From NCBI GenBank assembly GCA_016708955.1, contig JADJES010000001.1, positions 372,001 through 436,000 of the forward strand: a DNA stretch of 64,000 nucleotides, written 5' to 3'. A program made the position numbers and the translations under genes. How positions within the stretch are numbered: the first letter of the stretch is position 1; each line of letters begins with the position of its first letter. The notes under the pieces were generated by a model, which saw nothing but the letters and a program-made list of their open reading frames with translations, had not been told where the DNA came from and ran no database searches. Positions 55,201-63,059 of this stretch are shown here, one piece after another. The stretch is from Nitrosomonas sp. (lineage in GTDB: Bacteria; Pseudomonadota; Gammaproteobacteria; Burkholderiales; Nitrosomonadaceae).

Positions 55201-55723
55201 TCGGGAATAAATCAATCAAGCCGCCGCGCACACTGTATTCACCCGGCGAAAAAACCTGCGTGACGTGCGAGTAGCCCGCGAAAGTCAGTTGACCGCGCAA
55301 TCCGGCCAGATCCAGAACTTCACCTTGTTTCAGAAAAAAAGTATGCGCGGCGAGATATTCGCGCGGCAGCATGCGATACAGTGCCGTAGTCAATGGCGCA
55401 ATGAGCACATCACAGGCGCCATTCATTACTTGATACAGTGTTGCGAGCCGTTCCGAAACGAGATCATGGTGCGGTGAAAAAGTATCGTAAGGCAGTGTTT
55501 CCCAGTCCGGTAACAGATGCGCTCTTAATTCCGGTGCAAAATAAGGAATTTCTTCCAATAATCTTTGCGCATCCAGTGCATTGGCAGTAATGATCGTGAC
55601 AGGTTTTGCTTGCTGGGCAAGTTGCGCGAGAAACAGCGCGTCGCTCGAACCATCAAAATCAGCGTAACGTAACACGGTGCCGGGTGCGGGTAGGGTGTGC
55701 TGTTGCATTTTAAGCGGTGTCAC
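52247..55723 (-). CDS. mfd: Transcription-repair coupling factor Mfd
   Basis: 1158-aa translocase that removes stalled RNA polymerase and recruits UvrA. Layout: UvrB-homology region (about 15-340), RNA polymerase-interacting Tudor-like domain with DPVVHEQHGIGRYLGL (about 495), helicase motifs GDVGFGKTEVALRAAF, IIDEEHRFGVRQKE and LTATPIPRTLAMS, the ATTIIETGIDIPSANT region and a C-terminal TRCF domain. Length is standard. An internal run of shadow frames on the other strand is not coding. Confidence 0.96.
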   Translation of the reverse strand: MTPLKMQQHTLPAPGTVLRYADFDGSSDALFLAQLAQQAKPVTIITANALDAQRLLEEIPYFAPELRAHLLPDWETLPYDTFSPHHDLVSERLATLYQVMNGACDVLIAPLTTALYRMLPREYLAAHTFFLKQGEVLDLAGLRGQLTFAGYSHVTQVFSPGEYSVRGGLIDLFPMGSPLPYRIDLLDNEIDTIRTFDVDTQRSIYPVKEIRLLPAREFPLDEAGRTCFRGNFREKFEGDPSKKQIYKDISKGLTPAGIEYYLPLFFEQTATLFDYLPENTLLCLHQDVRPVIDEFWRDTQSRYQLLRGDSDRPLLPPQELFLSSDSFFGKLKPYARIEILSNGQDLKLAAKKSSCPLPSVQVNRHAENPLEKLAEFVTRFTQSGGRILLLAESMGRRELIAEYLNQYGLHPDSCQDYAQFLSSSQPFMLSVAPLHTGFILESAQLAFITESEMYSTHVYGRREREARKTTSTDNILRDLSEIKPGDPVVHEQHGIGRYLGLVSMDVGEGEPGELSEFLSLEYAGGDKLYVPVSQLYLIGRYSGAAPESAPLHKLGSGQWDKAKRKAMQQVRDTAAELLNLYAQRAAREGHTFTLRPHDYDAFAEGFGFEETADQAAAIKAVIADLTSGKPMDRLICGDVGFGKTEVALRAAFVAVADGKQVAVLVPTTLLAEQHFQNFSDRFSLIADQWPVKIAELSRFRSAKEQTLALAGLAKGEIDIIIGTHKLIQKDVIFKNLGLVIIDEEHRFGVRQKEELKKLRAEVDVLTLTATPIPRTLAMSLEGLRDFSIIATAPQRRLAIRTFVSSFSMGIIREACLRELKRGGQIYFLHNEVSTIQLMYEKLSGLLPEARINIAHGQMRERDLEHVMRDFYQQRFNILLCTTIIETGIDIPSANTILINNAHKFGLAQLHQLRGRVGRSHHQAYAYLLTPPEEALGAQAKKRLEAIQAMEELGSGFYLAMHDLEIRGAGAVLSESQSGEMQEIGFSLYSSMLDSAIQSLKQGKEPDMQHPLGVATEINLHVPTLLPEDYCHDIHERLVLYKRMANCSDDEQLDDMQRELVDRFGLLPNPTRALLDCHRLRIAAKPLGITRIDASAESIQVQFIPNPPIDPLKIIQLIQSSREYSLSGQDRLKILVKIEDVNKRVMRIKELIQKLSTNS

Positions 55724-55807
55724 AGTATTGCAATGCCATGAAAAGACTGATCTTGAATAAAAACCGCATATTATAGGCCAGTTTTAAGTCATCTTCTGTT
55801 TCGCATG

Positions 55808-55921
55808 AGGGGAAACTCTGAACAGTCCTCATATGTCATTCCGAACAAAGTGAGGAATCTTTGGCAATCAATGCCATAGATTTCTCGCTACGCTCGAAAT
55901 GACAGTTATCCAGAGTTCCCT
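55808..55921. repeat. Dispersed inverted repeat upstream of the TatT gene
   Basis: About 114 bp with imperfect inverted ends (GGGGAAACTCTG and CAGAGTTCCCTT) and inner GTCATT/AATGAC arms. No target duplication is clear. It fills part of the 362-nt gap between mfd and the TatT gene; the rest is AT-rich and non-coding. Confidence 0.5.
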
Positions 55922-56091
55922 TAGTATTTGCAGTCGGCAGATTTTTTATTAAAGCGCAAATTTTCGCTTTATTCATGGTTTGAATCTGAATCAAATAAGA
56001 CTATCCTTAGCACAGTGTCTTAAAAAGACTGATATTTATCGTAGAATATAAAACGCTTAATCGAGAAAATAGCTGATTTAACGGATTGAAT

Positions 56092-56925
56092 ATGCGCGCT
56101 TTCATAAAATCAAACATGCAAAAATTGGAGAAAAGAGTTGCCTCGTTCGCAGTCATGGTGATGGCGGTTGCTTGCTTGACCGCACCGGTTTTTGCGCAAA
56201 GCTTTTCTGCAACTTTATTGACTGAGGAAAATAAACAGAAAATTGAACTGGCTGTCTGGCGATACGCGATTGATACGCCACTGCTTTTGGAAACAATCGA
56301 TTGGTTTCGCGATCTGACGCGGAATTCTCAGGAATCAGCCGCCATCGCCGAGCTTTCCCGCCTGAAGTTTATGATTGCACAACTCGAAATGGATAAAGAT
56401 CGCCGTGTTCAACTGTTTGAACGTTGCATAGCCATCGCTGACCAGGCGATTGCTTTGAACCCGAATGATGTGAGAGGTCTTTTTTGGAAGGCCGTTGCAA
56501 TGGGGAAAATGGCTGAAGATAGCGGTATAGTGAATGCATTCAGAATGCTTCGGCCGATGGAAAAAATGCTATTGAAAGTAATCACTCTGGATGAAAAATA
56601 CGAAAACGCCGGCGCGCACAGAGCGCTGGGCCGTATGTATCACAAACTCCCGGGATTCCCCATTAGTTTTGGCAGTAACCAGAAAGCGCTTGCGCACTTG
56701 AAGCGAGCACACGAACTGTTTCCCAGAGACGTCATCACGCGCGCTTTTTATGCTGAAGTACTGTATGACGAAGGCAGGCAAGCAGAAGCACGCAGGCATG
56801 CGGATTTTGTTCTGGCGACACCGATTGACGAAGAAGATGCGCTGGAATTCGCTGAATATGTCGATATCGCGCTGGGCGTCGTTAAGAAAACCAGCAGCTC
56901 AGATATTAAATTGGGAAATTACTAA
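56092..56925 (+). CDS. TRAP-transporter TatT-like exported TPR protein
   Basis: 277-aa protein with a signal peptide (MVMAVACLTAPVFAQS) and TPR-like helices: RVQLFERCIAIADQAIALNPND, GAHRALGRMYHKLPGFPISFG and KRAHELFPRDVITRAFYAEV. The pattern fits the TatT component family of periplasmic TPR proteins, first seen with TRAP transporters. No TRAP genes are adjacent, so the role is open. I chose ATG 56092; a TTG at 56086 is in frame. Confidence 0.75.
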   Translation: MRAFIKSNMQKLEKRVASFAVMVMAVACLTAPVFAQSFSATLLTEENKQKIELAVWRYAIDTPLLLETIDWFRDLTRNSQESAAIAELSRLKFMIAQLEMDKDRRVQLFERCIAIADQAIALNPNDVRGLFWKAVAMGKMAEDSGIVNAFRMLRPMEKMLLKVITLDEKYENAGAHRALGRMYHKLPGFPISFGSNQKALAHLKRAHELFPRDVITRAFYAEVLYDEGRQAEARRHADFVLATPIDEEDALEFAEYVDIALGVVKKTSSSDIKLGNY

Positions 56926-57045
56926 AATACCAATAATCACACAAGTTTTGTCAGTACCTCGTGAATAATCGCCATATCCGAGGATAGCGAGAAATCTACG
57001 CTATCCGATAAACTTACCGCATCAAAATTACCCGGCTGAAATGGT

Positions 57046-57645
57046 ATGACAGAAACTGTTATTGATTTAATCCGCCACGGCGAGCCAGCAGGCGGGCGCC
57101 GTTATCGCGGTCACAATATTGATGATCCGCTTACCGAAAAGGGATGGTCGCAAATGTGGAACGCCGTTGGTGAATATGCCGCATGGCAGCAAATCATCAC
57201 CTCCCCGCTACAACGCTGCCAGAAGTTTGCGCACGAATTGGGGGAGCGTCATGGAATCAATGTCATTGTTGAGCCGCGTTTTAAGGAAGTGGGATTTGGC
57301 GTATGGGAAGGGTTGAGCCATGATGAAGTCAAGATTGACCGAGCCGTTGAATATCAGGCTTTTCTGAAAGATCCAGTCAACCAACGACCGCATGGCGCGG
57401 AGCCGCTCGACGATTTTATCCAGCGCGTTGGCTCAGCTTATGAAGAAACCATCGAGCACTATCGCGGAAGCCATGTTCTAATCGTTGCGCATGCCGGTGT
57501 GATGCGTGCCATTATTGCAAAAACAGTCCATGCCTCTCCGTCCGGTCTGTATCGAATCAAAATCAGCAATGGCGGAATCACGCGTATTCGCTATACAAAA
57601 ACTGGGGGCGTATTGGAATTGCTGAATGGGAAGCTGTCTGATTGA
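57046..57645 (+). CDS. Histidine phosphatase family protein
   Basis: 199-aa phosphoglycerate-mutase-like phosphatase. The catalytic motif LIRHGEPAGG is at the N-terminus and the second His is in VLIVAHAGVMRAI. VGFGVWEGLSHDEV matches the acidic loop. Relatives include alpha-ribazole phosphatase and broad-range acid phosphatases; without cobalamin genes nearby the substrate cannot be given. Confidence 0.88.
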   Translation: MTETVIDLIRHGEPAGGRRYRGHNIDDPLTEKGWSQMWNAVGEYAAWQQIITSPLQRCQKFAHELGERHGINVIVEPRFKEVGFGVWEGLSHDEVKIDRAVEYQAFLKDPVNQRPHGAEPLDDFIQRVGSAYEETIEHYRGSHVLIVAHAGVMRAIIAKTVHASPSGLYRIKISNGGITRIRYTKTGGVLELLNGKLSD

Positions 57646-57778
57646 GAAACAGAGCGATTTTCTCCCGTTGCCAGGTTCAATCAGGTGATCTCGATCCAAT
57701 GAATCCCGCCACCAGGAGAGCACAACAAGAAATAGGGTCTGCCAAGCAATAACCTTCTATCCCCGCACTTCAAATACA

Positions 57779-57829
57779 TTGCTTTACGCAAGCAGATGCC
57801 TATAATGTACATACCTTCTGTACATTATA
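57779..57829 (+). promoter_or_regulatory. Promoter and autoregulatory operator of the Phd/PIN operon
   Basis: TTGCTT (57779-57784), 16 nt, TATAAT (57801-57806). The -10 box is the left end of a perfect 11-bp inverted repeat, TATAATGTACA (57801-57811) and TGTACATTATA (57819-57829), spacer 7 nt. This is the expected binding site for the antitoxin. The start codon is at 57839. Confidence 0.75.
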
Positions 57830-57838
57830 GGTTCCCCC

Positions 57839-58084
57839 ATGACATCAGTGAATGTGACCGAATTACGCCAGCATTTACCCGAATATCTTAAACAAGTTCA
57901 AGCAGGCGAAGCAATTGCAATAACCTTGCACGGCAAAACCATTGCCCATATCATTCCTGACCACACAAAAAGCGAACGTGAGGCAGCGCTTAATCGTCTG
58001 GATGCACTGCGTGGCACAGTCATTGTTGGTGACATCCTTGCTCCTTTGGATGAAAAATGGGAAGGCGATGCTGATAATCTGTGA
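57839..58084 (+). CDS. Phd/YefM-type antitoxin paired with PIN toxin
   Basis: 81-aa antitoxin with the Phd fold MTSVNVTELRQHLPEYLKQV and the strand segment AITLHGKTIAHIIP. The tail (GDILAPLDEKWEGDADNL) is the part expected to wrap the toxin. It overlaps the toxin gene by 17 nt. The perfect palindrome just upstream is its likely operator. Confidence 0.88.
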   Translation: MTSVNVTELRQHLPEYLKQVQAGEAIAITLHGKTIAHIIPDHTKSEREAALNRLDALRGTVIVGDILAPLDEKWEGDADNL

Positions 58085-58469
58085 TACCCATATTTTGTTA
58101 TTCTGGGCAGATTGCCGCGAGCGTTTGACGATAGCCGCTCAACAAGCTGTGGAGCATGGCCTGACGGACGGTAAGTTGGCCTGTGCCGCCATTAGTTTCT
58201 GGGAAATCGCTTTGTTGTTCCGTAAGAACAGATTGGTGCTGCCTGCGCAACATACACCTGCTTCGTATATGGATGATATTGTTACGTCAATGGAGCTGCA
58301 GATTCTTTCTATCACACCGGCTATCGCTGCATTAGCAGAAAGCGGCATTATTCAACAGGGTGATCCGGGCGATAGACTGATTGCCGCGACAGCCATTGCG
58401 CATCAAGCGCCGCTCATTACGGCCGATAACAAACTCCATTCGATACCTGGTTTGCGTTGTATTTGGTGA
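58068..58469 (+). CDS. PIN-domain toxin (VapC-type ribonuclease)
   Basis: 133-aa PIN domain protein. Acidic residues of the nuclease site are in IICDTHILLFW, ISFWEIALL and QGDPGDRLIAATAIA, with LITADNKL near the end. Start ATG 58068 lies inside the antitoxin gene; the frame opens earlier but only this start gives the PIN N-terminus. The closest style is the VapC subgroup paired with Phd antitoxins. Confidence 0.88.
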   Translation: MLIICDTHILLFWADCRERLTIAAQQAVEHGLTDGKLACAAISFWEIALLFRKNRLVLPAQHTPASYMDDIVTSMELQILSITPAIAALAESGIIQQGDPGDRLIAATAIAHQAPLITADNKLHSIPGLRCIW

Positions 58470-58578
58470 TGATGGTTTTTGATCGTTGCATCTCAGCGCC
58501 ATAATGAAATTTTCCATTCACACACGACACGTAGCATTGGGTTGAGCAGGCTACAGATTCCGAAGCAATCGAGCTCTT

Positions 58579-59838
58579 TTAGAAAAGGAATAGCAGCGCC
58601 AATCCAATTCCCGCTGCCGTTGCCAGCATACCCCAGATGCATTTTTTTGCCAGCAACCCGTTGCCGATGAAGAAAATAAGGCCGAGTTTGAAACCGATGT
58701 TGGAGAGTATTGCGAGTGAGATGGCCGTTACCGCTTGGATGCCTTCCAGTTTACCCAGTTCATATAAGCGCAGGCTCGACAGGGTAATGGCGTCGACATC
58801 GGTGAGACCGGAGATTAGTGCGACGGCATACAATCCGCTGCTGCCAGCGATGTCGGATAGCCATGCGGAAAAAAACAGCACGATGCCATAGATCAATCCG
58901 AAAGCCGCTGCCGTGCGCATTTCGGTTGGATTTTTGGTTTCTGGCACAAGTAATTCATTCTGTTGTTTTAACTGATACCACCAATGCACCGTAACACCTA
59001 ATCCCAGCAGAAAACCACTCCCTAAAATGGGCAGCAGCTGCGGCAGTATGGCGGGAGAAGCCACTGCACTGACGATCGCTAAACGGATTAGTACCGTCAA
59101 ATTGGCAAGCAGGATAACTACGACAGCGAGCGGGATAAAGTTTGGGTTTTCAGTGCTGCGGCGGGCGTATACCAATGTTGTGGCGGTGCTGGAAACCAGC
59201 CCGCCGAATAAGCCCAGCACCGCACTGTGGCGCGGACCGATCAGTTGTAGCGCGACATAACCCGCCAGACTGACGCCGGAGATCAAAACCACCATTAACC
59301 AGATCTGGTATGGGTTGATCGCTTCATATGGCCCGTAGTTCTTGTCCGGCAGTATCGGCAGAATGATAAAAGTCAGCACGGCAAACTGCAGTATGGAAAT
59401 TAAATCCCGCCGGCTTAGTTTTTCGGTAATGCCATGCAGTTCTGCCTTAAAGTACAGGAGTACCGTAGTGATAATGGCCAGCATGATAGCCAGTGTGTCG
59501 TTGCCATACCAGACGGCAGCGCCCAAACCATAGCACACTAGAATAGCGGCAACCGTGGTGGTGCCTGGATCGACACTGTCATCTTTGGCACGAAAATAAG
59601 CTGCGATTGTCATCAGACCAACGATGAGCAGACCACCCAGCAGCAGCCAGGGCGTGGCTTTTTCCGACAGCATGGCGGCCAGCGTGCCGAATAACGCGAC
59701 CAGCGCGAAGGTTCTTAATCCTGCTCGCGAACCTGGGCTGCGTTCGCGTTCCAGTCCGATTAATAAGCCAATCGCAAGACTGGTCACAAAATGTGGCAAA
59801 GCAGCCAATTCGCCATTGAGTGTGAATTCAGTGTGCAT
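58579..59838 (-). CDS. MgtC/SapB-DUF4010 membrane protein
   Basis: 419-aa integral membrane protein with about twelve helices. The N-terminal MgtC-like part has SLAIGLLIGLERERSPGSRAG, and the DUF4010 part has LFGGLVSSTATTLVYARRS and ALISGLTDVDAITLSSLRL. Function unknown, though transport or magnesium-linked roles are suggested by the MgtC relation. Its start overlaps the recJ stop by 11 nt, so it is translated from the same message. Confidence 0.85.
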   Translation of the reverse strand: MHTEFTLNGELAALPHFVTSLAIGLLIGLERERSPGSRAGLRTFALVALFGTLAAMLSEKATPWLLLGGLLIVGLMTIAAYFRAKDDSVDPGTTTVAAILVCYGLGAAVWYGNDTLAIMLAIITTVLLYFKAELHGITEKLSRRDLISILQFAVLTFIILPILPDKNYGPYEAINPYQIWLMVVLISGVSLAGYVALQLIGPRHSAVLGLFGGLVSSTATTLVYARRSTENPNFIPLAVVVILLANLTVLIRLAIVSAVASPAILPQLLPILGSGFLLGLGVTVHWWYQLKQQNELLVPETKNPTEMRTAAAFGLIYGIVLFFSAWLSDIAGSSGLYAVALISGLTDVDAITLSSLRLYELGKLEGIQAVTAISLAILSNIGFKLGLIFFIGNGLLAKKCIWGMLATAAGIGLALLFLF

Positions 59839-61606
59839 CGTTGGTTACCGGGTTGTCTGCGTGAAACCAATGCTCCAGCAGCAATTGTAAAGTTGTTTTG
59901 CCATTATATTCATTGATCTGTAAGCGATAAACCGCATCGATGAGATCGGGCAGCGGGTCGTTATGGAAAAACAAAATGCCGTCGTAAGCATCCTCTGATT
60001 TCCGCGGCGCTTGATCTTGGCTACTGGAATCCAGTTTTCTTAATTTCAGTTTTAAATGTTTTTCGCCTACAATGCGCTGGCTTTCGACATAAAACCGCGC
60101 ATTGAATGACGGTTGCGGAAAACCTTGTCCCCACACTTGCCGGTCAAGGTATTCAACCAATTCCAAATTAATGTCAGAGGCCTCCAGATCGCCATCGGTT
60201 TCGATCACGCGCGTCAAATCGGCCGGTGTCAGCAGGGTTTGTGCAACTTGCTCAAAAACATCGCAGAATTTCTCAAAATGATGGGCATGGATCGTCAATC
60301 CCGCTGCGGCTGCGTGACCGCCGAATTTGAGGATCAGCTCAGGATGCCGCTTGGCAACCAGATCCAATGCATCGCGCAGGTGAAAACCATTGATCGACCG
60401 CCCGGAGCCTTTGATTTCGCCGTCATTGCCGGGTGCGAAAATGATGGCCGGGCGATGATGTTTGTCTTTGATGCGCGAAGCGAGTATGCCGATGACGCCC
60501 TGGTGCCAATCGGTATCGAACAGGCAGATGCTGTAGGCGGCCTGTATTTCCGGTTGCCGGGTTTTGAGCGTGTCTTCCATCTTAAGTAACGCGCTTTCCT
60601 GCATCGTGGATTCGATTTCCCGGCGCTGCCGGTTCAGTTCATCCAGTTGTTTGGCAATTTGTACCGCATACGCTGCATCATCGGTGATTAAACATTCAAT
60701 ACCCAGCGACATATCGTCCAGACGCCCGGCTGCATTCAATCGCGGTCCCAGCATGAAGCCCAGTTCATACGTGGAGATTTGCTGATATTCCCGCCGCGAC
60801 ACCTGCAACAGCGCGTTGATACCCGCACAACCGCGTCCTTTACGGATACGTTGCAGCCCTTGCTGTACCAAAATGCGATTGTTACTGTCCAGTTTGACCA
60901 CATCGGCGACCGTTCCCAATGCCACCAGATCAAGAAATCCAGCGAGATTGGGTTCCTGCCCGGATGCGGTGAAAGCGCCGCGCTGGCGTAATTCAGCGCG
61001 CAGCGCCAGCATCAGGTAGAAAATAACGCCCACACCGGCGATACTTTTGCTCGGAAAAGGGCAGCCGGGCTGGTTAGGATTGACTATGGCCATGGCCGCG
61101 GGCAATTCATCCCCAGGGAGATGGTGGTCGGTAATCACCACTTGCATGCCCAGCCGGTTGGCTTCGGACACGCCTTCGACGCTGGCGATGCCGTTATCGA
61201 CGGTAATCAGGATATCCGGTTGCTTGGCGGTATGCGCCAAATGCACAATTTCCGGGGTCAATCCATACCCGAATTCAAAACGGTTCGGCACCAGGTAATC
61301 AACAATCGCACCAAATTTTCGCAAAATCCGGATGCCGATCGCGCATGCTGTTGCGCCATCGGAATCATAATCCGCTACGATCAGCAGGCGTTTTTTTGCT
61401 GCAATGGCATCGGCCAGCAGCGCTGCCGTTACCGTGATATTTTTCAGTTGCCCGAACGGAACCAGGTGTGCCAGCTCTGTTTCAAGCTGACTGGAATTTT
61501 CAATGCCGCGTGCGGCATATATACGCGCAAGTACCGGCGATAATCCGCTACCGCTGAGAGCTTCGAAAGTATGCGAATCATACGTGCGGGTGGTGATTTT
61601 AGACAT
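59828..61606 (-). CDS. recJ: Single-stranded-DNA exonuclease RecJ
   Basis: 592-aa 5'-3' exonuclease of the RecFOR recombination pathway and mismatch repair. DHH-family motifs: VADYDSDGATACAIG, ITVDNGIASVEGV, VVITDHHLPGDELP, and KFGGHAAAAGLTIH in DHHA1; an OB-fold follows. The ATG at 61606 is preferred to 61618 by alignment with family length. The next gene upstream (ybeX) ends 45 nt before it. Confidence 0.95.
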   Translation of the reverse strand: MSKITTRTYDSHTFEALSGSGLSPVLARIYAARGIENSSQLETELAHLVPFGQLKNITVTAALLADAIAAKKRLLIVADYDSDGATACAIGIRILRKFGAIVDYLVPNRFEFGYGLTPEIVHLAHTAKQPDILITVDNGIASVEGVSEANRLGMQVVITDHHLPGDELPAAMAIVNPNQPGCPFPSKSIAGVGVIFYLMLALRAELRQRGAFTASGQEPNLAGFLDLVALGTVADVVKLDSNNRILVQQGLQRIRKGRGCAGINALLQVSRREYQQISTYELGFMLGPRLNAAGRLDDMSLGIECLITDDAAYAVQIAKQLDELNRQRREIESTMQESALLKMEDTLKTRQPEIQAAYSICLFDTDWHQGVIGILASRIKDKHHRPAIIFAPGNDGEIKGSGRSINGFHLRDALDLVAKRHPELILKFGGHAAAAGLTIHAHHFEKFCDVFEQVAQTLLTPADLTRVIETDGDLEASDINLELVEYLDRQVWGQGFPQPSFNARFYVESQRIVGEKHLKLKLRKLDSSSQDQAPRKSEDAYDGILFFHNDPLPDLIDAVYRLQINEYNGKTTLQLLLEHWFHADNPVTNDAH

Positions 61607-61650
61607 GGGCCGGGCCATGCGCAGGCGATTCCGGATAGCACGCGAAAGTT

Positions 61651-62499
61651 TTATTCTGCACTGGTTTCCGGCGCTGCTGCGAGTTTTTCCACCTTGAGGA
61701 TGTGCAACCGGCGGCTATCGGCGCGTTGCACGGTAAATTTGAAGTTGCCGATAACAACCGATTCGTGCCGGATTGGCAAGCGGCCAAATTTGCTGAGAAC
61801 CAAACCGCCGATCGTGTCATAGTCATCGTTGCTGAAACCGGCACCGAGCACTTCATTGAAATTTTCAATCTCGGTAATCGCCTTGACACGATAAAGTCCG
61901 TCCGCTTCCATGACGATGTTGTCTTCTTCTTCGTCAAAATCGTATTCGTCTTCAATTTCCCCGACAATCTGTTCGAGTACATCTTCGATGGTGACCAGAC
62001 CGGCTACACCGCCATATTCATTGACGACAATGGCCATGTGATTCCGATTGCTGCGGAAATCCTTGAGCAGAACGTTCAGCCGTTTCGATTCCGGGATAAA
62101 TACGGCCGGTCGCAACATGTCGCGCATAGCGAATTCTTCTTCACTGGCGTAATAGCGCAGCAGATCTTTTGCCAGCAGGATGCCGATGATGTTGTCTTCG
62201 CTGCCTTCGGTGACCGGGAAACGTGAATGCGCAGCTTCAATCACAAACGGAATGAATTTTTCCGGTGTCTCGCTGATGTCGACGATATCCATTTGCGAGC
62301 GCGGCACCATAATATCGCGTGCCTGCATTTCTGAAACCTGCATGACACCCTCGATCATGCTGAGTGCGTCCGAATCCAGTAAATTGCGCTCAAAGGCAGA
62401 ATGCAAAACGGTAATGAGTTGTTCGCGGTCTTCCGGTTTGCGGATCAGCAAAGCGCCTAACCGCTCTAACCAGCCGCTTTTAGGAGGAGGTTCGTCCAT
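61651..62499 (-). CDS. ybeX: HlyC/CorC-family CBS protein (YbeX)
   Basis: 282-aa cytoplasmic protein with two CBS domains (about 65-190; ARDIMVPRSQMDIVD and YGGVAGLVTIEDVLEQIVGE) and a C-terminal CorC_HlyC domain (about 205-275). It lacks transmembrane helices. In E. coli ybeX follows ybeY and is linked to ribosome and magnesium physiology. Here it is 86 nt downstream of ybeY, preserving the ybeZYX order. Confidence 0.93.
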   Translation of the reverse strand: MDEPPPKSGWLERLGALLIRKPEDREQLITVLHSAFERNLLDSDALSMIEGVMQVSEMQARDIMVPRSQMDIVDISETPEKFIPFVIEAAHSRFPVTEGSEDNIIGILLAKDLLRYYASEEEFAMRDMLRPAVFIPESKRLNVLLKDFRSNRNHMAIVVNEYGGVAGLVTIEDVLEQIVGEIEDEYDFDEEEDNIVMEADGLYRVKAITEIENFNEVLGAGFSNDDYDTIGGLVLSKFGRLPIRHESVVIGNFKFTVQRADSRRLHILKVEKLAAAPETSAE

Positions 62500-62585
62500 G
62501 ATGTCGAGTGAGTCCAGTTGAAGTAAAAAAAAAAGAGAGTAAAGATTTTCTTCGCTGCTTACCCAAGCAAAGATTATTAATAGGA

Positions 62586-63047
62586 TTATTGTGGTGAAAT
62601 TGCGTTGCCATGCTCTGTATATGGATCATCATAGCCAAGCCGGGCTAGTATTTGTGTTTCCATTTGTTCCATCACAACTGCTTCGGCATCTTCAATATGA
62701 TCATACCCTTGCAAATGCAAAATCCCGTGAACAGTCAGATGCGCGTAATGTGCAATCAGGTTCTTATGCTGTTGCTGCGCCTCTTTGCTGACAACCGGCG
62801 CGCAAAGCACGATATCGCCCGTTAAAGGCTGCGTATCGTCATAAACAAAAGTTAGCACGTTCGTCGCATAATCCTTATTGCGAAATTGATGGTTCAGTTC
62901 ACATCCCTCCGCTTCATCCACAATGCGTAAAACAATCTCAGCTTCCTGTGTCAGTGCGGCTTTTACCCAGCGGCGGAACTGCGGCCGTGTGGGTGCGTCT
63001 GTGCTATTTGTCGCATACTGCACCATCAGCTTGAATGATTTCTCCAT
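62586..63047 (-). CDS. ybeY: Endoribonuclease/rRNA maturation factor YbeY
   Basis: 153-aa metal-dependent RNase needed for 16S rRNA 3' maturation. The signature HLTVHGILHLQGYDH carries the three zinc His residues; NKDYATNVLTFVYDD is the other conserved stretch. Starts 12 nt after the phoH stop, so the two form an operon. Confidence 0.96.
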   Translation of the reverse strand: MEKSFKLMVQYATNSTDAPTRPQFRRWVKAALTQEAEIVLRIVDEAEGCELNHQFRNKDYATNVLTFVYDDTQPLTGDIVLCAPVVSKEAQQQHKNLIAHYAHLTVHGILHLQGYDHIEDAEAVVMEQMETQILARLGYDDPYTEHGNAISPQ

Positions 63048-63059
63048 GCGAAAGCCTTG

